The notes under the pieces are model-generated. The model had not been told where the DNA came from. It did no database searches and saw nothing but the letters and a program-made list of their open reading frames with translations. The position numbers were made by a program, and so were the translations under genes. From a bacterium (GTDB lineage: Bacteria; Calditrichota; Calditrichia; RBG-13-44-9; J042): DNA of 64,000 nucleotides. Where the stretch lies: contig WFTQ01000069.1 in the NCBI GenBank assembly GCA_015485355.1, positions 22,241 to 86,240 of the forward strand, written 5' to 3'. Of this stretch, positions 40,802 to 48,925 are shown in pieces (positions within the stretch are counted from its first letter, which is position 1; the number at the start of each line of letters is the position of its first letter).

Positions 40802-41830
40802 ATGGACTATTTATACGAAAAAACCGTCCAGCAGATTCGATTTGCGCTTCTTTTGTTAACGGTCATCATGGGGATCGGCACCATCGGCTACATGCTTTTG
40901 GAACACTGGAGCCTGCTGGATTCGTTTTATATGACCGTTATTACCATATCCACCACCGGTTTCATGGAAGTCCGGCCCTTAACCCCAGCGGGGCGTCTAT
41001 TCACCACTCTGTTAATCATCGCCGGGGTGGCTACAATCGCCTACACCGGGGGACGGATCGTTCAATTTTTAATCGAAACGCAAATTTTCAGGAGACGTCG
41101 GATGAGCAAGAAGCTGGATGAGCTGAAGGATCACTTTATCGTTTGCGGATACGGGCGCATGGGGAAACACGTTTGCGAGGAACTTCGGAATGCCCGTCAG
41201 GAGTTTGTCATCATCGAAAAAAATCCCCAGCAGATCGAAGCTATTATTGAAGAGGGCTTGTTGTTTGTCGCCGGGGATGCTACTCAGGACGAGATTCTCC
41301 AGAAGGCCCGCATCGAGCGAGCCCGGGGACTGGTGGCCGTGCTATCCACCGATGCGGAAAATGTCTTCATCACCCTTTCGGCGCGGGTATTGAATCCCAA
41401 TCTCTTTATTGTGGCCCGGGCTGTGGAAGAAGAAACCGCCACCAAACTCCTGAGGGCCGGCGCCGATCGCGTGGTTAAACCGTACGAAATCGGAGGAAGC
41501 CGTATTGCGCAGGTTCTCTTGCGACCCGGTGTGGTAGACTTTATCGATCTGGTGACCCGGGAACGCGGGGTAGACTTGAACTTTGAAGAAATTCAGGTGC
41601 AACCCCATTCTCCTTTGATCGGCAAAACCCTGAGGGATACCCCATTGCGCAAAGAACTTAACATCATTGTCATCGCCATTTTCCGCAAAGACGGAACCTT
41701 TATTTACAATCCCACCTCATCCACCCAGGTTCAGGAGGGCGATCGACTGATTGCTATTGGTTCGGCGAAATCGCTACAGCATTTAAACAATTTATGCCTG
41801 GTTGAAGACCTTTCGGCAGGTTCCCGGTAA
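40802..41830 (+). CDS. Potassium channel family protein with TrkA-N/TrkA-C domains
   Basis: ITISTTGFMEVRPL pore-like; FIVCGYGRMGKHVCEEL Rossmann; C-terminal TrkA-C. Confidence 0.88.
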   Translation: MDYLYEKTVQQIRFALLLLTVIMGIGTIGYMLLEHWSLLDSFYMTVITISTTGFMEVRPLTPAGRLFTTLLIIAGVATIAYTGGRIVQFLIETQIFRRRRMSKKLDELKDHFIVCGYGRMGKHVCEELRNARQEFVIIEKNPQQIEAIIEEGLLFVAGDATQDEILQKARIERARGLVAVLSTDAENVFITLSARVLNPNLFIVARAVEEETATKLLRAGADRVVKPYEIGGSRIAQVLLRPGVVDFIDLVTRERGVDLNFEEIQVQPHSPLIGKTLRDTPLRKELNIIVIAIFRKDGTFIYNPTSSTQVQEGDRLIAIGSAKSLQHLNNLCLVEDLSAGSR

Positions 41831-41883
41831 AAAGTAAAATTTCACTGGTAGCGCACACGATCAACGATTAATATTAATACGTC

Positions 41884-43149
41884 ATGAAGAGTAACTTTCA
41901 AATCCCATATCGGTTTAAAAAAATTTTCTATCATCGCGATGCCCGAAACGATGAACTCACCCGGCGGGTACAGGAATACTTCCCTCACCTGCCCGCCGAA
42001 GCGGTATATCGGGAGGAAGATTTTCTACAGATGATCCAGAAAATCCCCCTCACCGAGGGGAAACGTTATCTCTGGCTGACCCGCTACAAAGGGGATTTTA
42101 TTAAATACTGCCCCGGAGCCACCCAAACGGCCCAGACTTATCGTTGTTGTAATTACCTGGTCATAAACGAGGCAACCAACTGCCCCATCGAATGCAGTTA
42201 TTGCTTTTTGCAGGGCTATGTTACCAATCCGGCCATGACCATTTACACCAATTACGAACGCATTCAGGAGGAATTGCGACGGTTATCGGCCTCCAATCCC
42301 GGGCGAATATTGCGCGTGGGCACCGGGGAATTGACGGACAGCCTGGCGCTGGACCCGATCCTGCGAATTTCGGAAAAGCTGGCGGCCACAGCGGCGGATT
42401 TGCCCAACATTCTTCTGGAGATGAAGACCAAAACGAATCACGTCGATCATCTGCTGGAAATGCCTTACCGGCGTCTGGTGATCTCCTGGTCGGTAAATCC
42501 CGAATGGATTGTCCGGCACGTGGAACACAAGGCCGCCGGCCTGAAACAGCGCCTGGAAGCCATGAAAAAAACCTGTGATGCAGGATTCCTCATCGGGCTT
42601 CATTTCGACCCTATCATCTATTATCGCCACTGGAAAGAAGGATACGCGGAACTCATTGGGCACCTCCGGGAGGCTGTTTCTCCGGATCGCATCGTGTGGA
42701 TCAGTCTGGGAAGTTTTCGCACACCGCCTGCGCTGAAAGAAAACATCCGCCTGCGTTTCCCTCGCACCCCTATCCTTGCGGGGGAGCAGATCAAAGGACG
42801 CGACGGTAAAATGCGCTATATCAAACCGATGAGAGCACAGATGTATCGGTTCATCTATCAACGTCTCATAGAAGCATTCGGGAAGGTGTATATTTATTTC
42901 TGTATGGAAAGCCGGGACCTCTGGGAAGCCGTCCTGGGTCAATCGCCCTCACATAGCGGTACGGTGGACTATTCCTTTGCCCGCAGCCTGTACCACAAAT
43001 TTCCAGAGCTGGGCTTTCCCCAACCGGACGTCGAACTTTATCAGCGGGATATTGTCATTCAGCAGGCCCATCGTGTCCACGTTTTGTGGCGCTCCCCGGA
43101 AACCGCCCCAATCGAAGGTCGATTACTCAAACAACGGATGTCCTTCTGA
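41884..43149 (+). CDS. Spore photoproduct lyase (SPL)-family radical SAM protein
   Basis: NYLVINEATNCPIECSYCFLQGYVTNPAMTIYTNYERI (Cx3Cx2C). Confidence 0.85.
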   Translation: MKSNFQIPYRFKKIFYHRDARNDELTRRVQEYFPHLPAEAVYREEDFLQMIQKIPLTEGKRYLWLTRYKGDFIKYCPGATQTAQTYRCCNYLVINEATNCPIECSYCFLQGYVTNPAMTIYTNYERIQEELRRLSASNPGRILRVGTGELTDSLALDPILRISEKLAATAADLPNILLEMKTKTNHVDHLLEMPYRRLVISWSVNPEWIVRHVEHKAAGLKQRLEAMKKTCDAGFLIGLHFDPIIYYRHWKEGYAELIGHLREAVSPDRIVWISLGSFRTPPALKENIRLRFPRTPILAGEQIKGRDGKMRYIKPMRAQMYRFIYQRLIEAFGKVYIYFCMESRDLWEAVLGQSPSHSGTVDYSFARSLYHKFPELGFPQPDVELYQRDIVIQQAHRVHVLWRSPETAPIEGRLLKQRMSF

Positions 43150-43700
43150 TGAGAACCACGCGGCCGAAATCCCAAACCCATTCCTCGGGAAACGGAATGT
43201 ACGTGTACTTAGCCGGAGCCATTGAATACGCTCCCGATCAAGGGAGTCGCTGGCGGGAAGACATGACCCGATTCCTGGTGAATGAACTGGGCCATCGGGT
43301 GTTTAATCCCTGTATCGAAGAGAACCACATTCTTACTCCCGACGAGTTCCGCCACTTCCGGAAATGGAAACAAACCGATTTACGCAAGTTCCGCCATGTG
43401 GTGCGCAAACTAATCCACACCGACTTAACAACCCTTATCAACGACATCGATTATGTGGTTTGTTTATGGGACGAGCACGTGCTAAAAGGGGCGGGAACTC
43501 AGGGGGAGCTCACGTTTTGTTTTTACCACAACATTCCGGTGTATATGGTAAGCACCTTTCCCATACCGGCGATGAGCAGCTGGATTATCGGCTGCACCAC
43601 GGAAATTTTTCCCCATTTCGAGGCGTTGAAAGAGTTTTTGAGGGAAAAGTACGGCCGGGGCGGAATTTCGACTTCGGATCAGACCTCCCCCTCGCCTTAA
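43149..43700 (+). CDS. Nucleoside 2-deoxyribosyltransferase-like protein
   Basis: MYVYLAGAIEYAPDQGSRWRED...GHRVFNPC...DIDYVVCLWDEHVLKGAGTQGELTFC; ATG overlaps upstream TGA. Confidence 0.6.
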   Translation: MRTTRPKSQTHSSGNGMYVYLAGAIEYAPDQGSRWREDMTRFLVNELGHRVFNPCIEENHILTPDEFRHFRKWKQTDLRKFRHVVRKLIHTDLTTLINDIDYVVCLWDEHVLKGAGTQGELTFCFYHNIPVYMVSTFPIPAMSSWIIGCTTEIFPHFEALKEFLREKYGRGGISTSDQTSPSP

Positions 43701-43905
43701 GTCAACATCGGCTTCGAATCCCTAAAAAAACAGTCAGGGCGTTCATCGGGTGACGATTCTCCTGTTCCGGATTCACCCTCGTTGAAGAATCCCCGGGGCC
43801 CGATGTCGCCCTCATCCCGGATTTCTGAGGGGGTCGATAAAGCGGCGCACCCGAGCTGCTCGATCTATCTTCACATTTTTCGTTATTGTTAATCGTTGCC
43901 ACGAC

Positions 43906-45195
43906 TCATTTCCTCAAGAACCCCGGAAACAGCCGCAGAGTAAGCAATCCGAAAAAGAAATTTTCCTCAACCGTGTCCAAACCGCCCTCTACCCGGAACC
44001 CCCCAAACAGGCTGTCATCAAACACATCGGGAAACCGATAACTGAGGGGGCTAAAGCCTCCGGCCATGTCAACGTGCCAGTATTTTCCGGAAAAACCCGT
44101 TCCCGCCGTCAGCAACGTTCGACTTCGGCGGCGGTTTTTGGGGGACGTACGGAACTGTATCCCCACCCGAAAAGGAACTTTATTGAAAAAGATGTGTTCG
44201 ATGCCGGCCTTTATATGAACGGCATCCTCCAATCCCCTAACGTCCCGCACATGGGTATCGGACAGTACCTTACTGCGAGTCCGCGACCACCAGAAGTAAG
44301 TGACATCCACATTCAAGCGGGCTTGCAGTTCCTGGCGGGCCCGGAATTCCATCCCCCCGGTGGCCTGAAGGGGGTATTCAAAACGCTCCTCTCCAGAAAT
44401 CCAGGTTTCTGAATAACGGTGCACCCGGTTGTACTTCCAGCGAACCGTGTAGGGCAATTGCACAGTGGCTCCCAGGCGGAAGTGAGGATTGAACAGAAAT
44501 ATTCCGCCCACCGAAAACACCAAGGGATGACCCAACAACTCGCGGGTAATGCGGACGCCCGGTTCGGCAAAGGGTCGACGGTCGAAAAAAGTTATGGAAG
44601 AATCTTTGTCCAGCTTTCCGCTTAATATCCCCACCTGAAAACCGACGTAAACAGCAGGAAGGATGCGGAAAGCCCCTCCCACCGAAACCCGTTGAAGCTG
44701 TCCATCGATCGTAATGCGATTTTCGGCCAGCAGGGAATCTCCGAAAATGTTTTTACGCACTTCCTCCAGGTATCGATAATTCTGATCCACCTCCCGGTAC
44801 CGACCTATCGCCATCGTCGGGAGAAATTTCCATTCCGGACGCCAGACCAGACCCCCCTGTATTCCGCCATACCAGTGTAAATTCAGGGCGTAAATAGACT
44901 GCTGGGTGATGTCATCAATGCGATTATAGAGAGGATAGGAACGGCGTTCTTCCAGTTTCCTTACCATAGGACTGAGTTCCAATTGCAGTCCCACGGCAGA
45001 CATCCCCAACGCCGCCGGATTCATCACCAAAGCTCCGGGATAGGTGTTCGACACCGTACCGCTGCCGGCCAGCCCCAGCGTCCGAGCATCCGGGAAAATC
45101 CAATATTGCCCCAGCGGATAGCTGGGATACGCCTGCCCCCAAAGCGGGCCGGCAACCAGAACCAATATCAGCCACAGATATCGGACTTCAGCCAT
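43906..45195 (-). CDS. Outer-membrane beta-barrel protein (PorV/PorQ or UPF0164-like)
   Basis: Signal peptide; DARTLGLAGSGTVSNTYPGALVMNPAALGMS; amphipathic strands; terminal aromatic-rich strand. Confidence 0.65.
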   Translation of the reverse strand: MAEVRYLWLILVLVAGPLWGQAYPSYPLGQYWIFPDARTLGLAGSGTVSNTYPGALVMNPAALGMSAVGLQLELSPMVRKLEERRSYPLYNRIDDITQQSIYALNLHWYGGIQGGLVWRPEWKFLPTMAIGRYREVDQNYRYLEEVRKNIFGDSLLAENRITIDGQLQRVSVGGAFRILPAVYVGFQVGILSGKLDKDSSITFFDRRPFAEPGVRITRELLGHPLVFSVGGIFLFNPHFRLGATVQLPYTVRWKYNRVHRYSETWISGEERFEYPLQATGGMEFRARQELQARLNVDVTYFWWSRTRSKVLSDTHVRDVRGLEDAVHIKAGIEHIFFNKVPFRVGIQFRTSPKNRRRSRTLLTAGTGFSGKYWHVDMAGGFSPLSYRFPDVFDDSLFGGFRVEGGLDTVEENFFFGLLTLRLFPGFLRK

Positions 45196-45240
45196 ACGCT
45201 TTCCCCTTCACACTCCCATGTTTTCATTGATGTACCCTAT

Positions 45241-47808
45241 CTAAAAATGGTAACTGACTTCCATATAGAAAAAATTTTGTATCGGCTGAATCCAACTTCC
45301 CTGATAATACTTTCCGCCTGAGGGCGGAATCTCCTGGTTGTCCGAGCTGCGCGCATGAAAATAGGTGATTGGGTATGGATAATCCCGGGTGATTTTTAAC
45401 CGGACACTCAACTGAGGGGAGAGGCGGCTGTATATGGAGACCCACATCCGCAGGGCTCCCCGATAGCTGTCCATCACCAGGAACTGGGTATCTTCAAAAT
45501 TCCAGAAAAAGCCTTTATAATACCCCAGAAAGCCTTTCACTTTTAATCGACGATTGAAATTGTGGGTAAAAAAACCGCCCAGGGCTTCCCCGGGGGAGGC
45601 CATGTTCCCCGCCGCATTGGCAGCCTGGTACTCCCTTCCCGGGAAAAGGGGATAGTACAACCGGGGACGCGGGCGAAATCGGGTAACCGAACTGGAATAA
45701 ATAAAACCCAGCTCATCAAAACGGGAAAGGCGGGCGCGCAGGGTTCCTCGAAATTCATAATTTTCAAAATAATCTATGCTGCGGCTGTTCTGCTTTTCCC
45801 GTCCCTGATACTTTTGCCGCAAAGAAATGGTGATGGGGAAAATGGGACGAAAATTCAACGTCCCGACCAAACGGAATTGAGCGGCATCATCCGCTTTACG
45901 CCACCAGTTGTCGTACTCCACGGTTAAAACGATCTTACGATTCACCTGATACCGCGAATAAATATACCAGCCTTTTTCCGCCTGGGGCTGGGGATTATTG
46001 GTATACAGCTGTCCATACAGAGGACTTTGTAAATAAAAATACCGCTCGAATAGGGTCCGTTTATAGCGCCGATAATTGGAAAACGATCGCTGATACGGAT
46101 TGTCGAACCCCACGCTGTAATCCCGAAAGAGTCCCAAAAGATAAAAACTATTGTACTGCAGATACGCCGCGGCCACCAAGGCTCGGGGATTCTTTCCCAA
46201 TAAGGAAAACGATGTACTTTTGTCCAGCTCGGCATATTCCATCTGGAAAGCAACGTTTTGTAACACGCTTTGCACATTCACACCGTACACCCGCCGAAAG
46301 GAGCGAGCCCCTTTCCAGAACGGATTGCGGGAATCTGAAAACGCACCGCCGTAGGCCGCCATTATTTCCCCATCGGCCGGGCGCAACCGGTTGGCATTTC
46401 GGGGATCTACGATGTCGTCGATATCGGGACGCAACAGACGATCATAAGCACTTTCGTAATAAGTGATTCCCACCTGAGTCGTGGGGAACAGATCAAAGGC
46501 AAAATGGAAACCATATAATAGTTCTTTGACGGCATCCCGCCAGGATAGCCCCAACCGTTCCCGAAACGCATCTCCGGGTGCGTAACGGAATCGTTGATCC
46601 AGCACAATGAATTGATTGACCGGATAATGAATCCGGCCATCCAACAGCACCGGATTCCGATTCAGAACGGCATCCCGGGAATCGAAGGAGCCAAACAGAA
46701 ATAGATGGGCCCTGTGCAAACGCAATTCCGTGGCCACACCACTCAACTTGTATTGACGGGTCCGCGAATTGTCTCCCGACAACCCAAGAAAACGCTTGCG
46801 AAACCCAAAACCCGTCTTCCGGGGCTGAAAAAAGTCCGTATTTTCCATCACCACTCCCTGCCCAAACGCCAGCACATAGTTGCCCAGGTAGAGTTTTCGT
46901 ACCTCAATGGGCCCCAGTTGTTGATTCTCGATGCCTAAATAAAATTTGGGGCGGGGGATTCGGCCAAACCCCAGGTCCTGATAAAGAAAGGGCTCGTACA
47001 GGGCATGCCAGAAGGAAAAACCGACTTTGAAATTTCTGCCCCAGCTACCCATAAAACGGGTGTACACATCGGGATAGTTATTTTCGATGGATTCCGCGGG
47101 AATGATGGCCGTGGCCTCGGCCTCTTCGGTGAAAAAAGGAGTATTGTGAATGCGCACCAGCAGATGGCCATGAAATCGGCGCGTGGCCCTGGGCATTTCG
47201 AAGGTGACAAAGTCCCGGACATTGCGATAGCCGAAATAAGATAAGTGGGGCACCGCCCGCAAATCCCGAAGACTGGAAATGCGGCCCACCCGATTTCGAT
47301 AATGGATAATGGCAGCGGCGTCCACCGGGGACACCCCCTGCAGATTTAACAATTGATCGTAGGTTATCGTGTTAATATCGGCGGGTTCCAGGGCCTGTTC
47401 AATCCAGGCGTCGATCAGTGCCTGGCTGATGCCTTCATTCCCTTCCCAGCGATCCAGCTTGTAATACAGCTGTTCAATACGAGCCTCCCGTTCCGTTTTC
47501 GGCGCATACGGCTCCACCCGAATCAACGGTTTCAGACGTCGGAACAGCTCCGGTGTCATCCCTTCTATTTGTGTCAACTGATAGATGTGCCGTAAGGGGC
47601 CTTGATATTCAATTCGCTGATAGATGCGCTCCGCCAACTCCCGGGGAATCGGCAATCGGGCGATCTCTTCGTAGGAGGCATGATTAATATCCAGGGGATT
47701 GTCCGGGGTGTAGGGTGTTTCCACCGGCTGCGCCCCCATCCATTGCCTCGGGCCGATCAATAAAAGTAAGTGGATCAAACCGATCACTATCCAACCTCGC
47801 ATGGTCAA
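45241..47808 (-). CDS. Helix-hairpin-helix domain protein with large C-terminal beta-barrel-like region
   Basis: NPLDINHASYEEIARLPIPRELAERIYQRI, ADINTITYDQLLNLQGVSPVDAAAIIHYRNRVGRISSLRDLRAVP (ComEA-like HhH); remainder alternating aromatic strands ending in YMEVSYHF. Confidence 0.8.
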   Translation of the reverse strand: MTMRGWIVIGLIHLLLLIGPRQWMGAQPVETPYTPDNPLDINHASYEEIARLPIPRELAERIYQRIEYQGPLRHIYQLTQIEGMTPELFRRLKPLIRVEPYAPKTEREARIEQLYYKLDRWEGNEGISQALIDAWIEQALEPADINTITYDQLLNLQGVSPVDAAAIIHYRNRVGRISSLRDLRAVPHLSYFGYRNVRDFVTFEMPRATRRFHGHLLVRIHNTPFFTEEAEATAIIPAESIENNYPDVYTRFMGSWGRNFKVGFSFWHALYEPFLYQDLGFGRIPRPKFYLGIENQQLGPIEVRKLYLGNYVLAFGQGVVMENTDFFQPRKTGFGFRKRFLGLSGDNSRTRQYKLSGVATELRLHRAHLFLFGSFDSRDAVLNRNPVLLDGRIHYPVNQFIVLDQRFRYAPGDAFRERLGLSWRDAVKELLYGFHFAFDLFPTTQVGITYYESAYDRLLRPDIDDIVDPRNANRLRPADGEIMAAYGGAFSDSRNPFWKGARSFRRVYGVNVQSVLQNVAFQMEYAELDKSTSFSLLGKNPRALVAAAYLQYNSFYLLGLFRDYSVGFDNPYQRSFSNYRRYKRTLFERYFYLQSPLYGQLYTNNPQPQAEKGWYIYSRYQVNRKIVLTVEYDNWWRKADDAAQFRLVGTLNFRPIFPITISLRQKYQGREKQNSRSIDYFENYEFRGTLRARLSRFDELGFIYSSSVTRFRPRPRLYYPLFPGREYQAANAAGNMASPGEALGGFFTHNFNRRLKVKGFLGYYKGFFWNFEDTQFLVMDSYRGALRMWVSIYSRLSPQLSVRLKITRDYPYPITYFHARSSDNQEIPPSGGKYYQGSWIQPIQNFFYMEVSYHF

Positions 47809-47823
47809 TGCCCCGGCTTTACT

Positions 47824-48702
47824 TTACCATCCCAGTTGAAAACCAATCTGATGGGTTTCCCCCAATTCACTGTGGGTCAACAAGGCATAATCCAGGCGAA
47901 ACTGAGCCACATAAACACCCAGGCCAAAGGTGAAGCGATTGGGATTGGTGGTTCCGCCAAAGCGTACATACAAATTTCGAAAAACATTGAACTCGGCACC
48001 ACCCCACACCTGGACATGCTCCGTGCCCACCACCCGGTTGACATCCAGGCTGGTTACCACCCCATCATAAGGTTCATAAGCCACACCCACGACCACGCGC
48101 TGGGGCAGATCGAACGGCGTATAGGCTCCTATTTTGGGAGTGTTAAGATTCATCAAATAGACCCCCACATACGTCCTCCCGTACACCGACGCCTGTAACC
48201 CCACATCCACTCCCAGGGTAGCCGCACTGCCCAGCGCCCCGAATTGCAGGGAGCGTCCCAGGGTCCAGTAATACCCTTTCAGGGAATATCCCAAGGCGAG
48301 GCTGGAGTGAATATCCTTCAACAGATAAAATCCATGAGAAATTTGCAGGGTATATTCGCCCGACAATTGCCGCCCTTCGTAATCCACCCCAAAATATTCA
48401 AATCCTACAGAAACGGCACCGTATTTTTCTGGAAGGGGATAGACTCCGGCGCCAAAGAAGCTCTTCAGAAAGGGGACGTTGAACAGGCGCAGGTAAGAAC
48501 TGCCGATCTGCACCCGCTGCACCCGGCTCAACCCCGCGGGATTGTAAAACGCCGACCAAACATCATTGGCGGCGGCAATGCCACTGCCACCCATGGCAGA
48601 AAAACGGGCGCTGGGAAAGCGATCGCTGAACAGTCCCGCCTGTAGAGAATGCCACCCCGCCAATAGGACAAGGCTTACTAAAAACAATTTCATACCTTTC
48701 AT
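47824..48702 (-). CDS. PorV/PorQ-like outer-membrane protein
   Basis: SARFSAMGGSGIAAANDVWSAFYNPAGLSR; beta-strand-rich. Confidence 0.75.
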   Translation of the reverse strand: MKGMKLFLVSLVLLAGWHSLQAGLFSDRFPSARFSAMGGSGIAAANDVWSAFYNPAGLSRVQRVQIGSSYLRLFNVPFLKSFFGAGVYPLPEKYGAVSVGFEYFGVDYEGRQLSGEYTLQISHGFYLLKDIHSSLALGYSLKGYYWTLGRSLQFGALGSAATLGVDVGLQASVYGRTYVGVYLMNLNTPKIGAYTPFDLPQRVVVGVAYEPYDGVVTSLDVNRVVGTEHVQVWGGAEFNVFRNLYVRFGGTTNPNRFTFGLGVYVAQFRLDYALLTHSELGETHQIGFQLGW

Positions 48703-48925
48703 GGCATCTCACCCCATTACCGTCACATTGGTTTTCCGATCCATCGGGATAAAACGTTCCCCTCAAATTGCAGAGACACTCCCTTCCACCACTTACCGAC
48801 AGAGGCAGGCCATAGGCCGCAATATTTCCCCCGGGAGCTTTCCCGACATCCTCATCCGACTGAACGCGGTTCCCCATCGACCGGAGCAAGCCGGGACATT
48901 TTTCCCGATTCTTCATCGAAACACA

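Noticed and set aside
43701-43905. Sequence resembling a tRNA T-arm (CTTCGAATCCC)
   Set aside because: No acceptor stem, D-arm or anticodon arm can be assembled around it.
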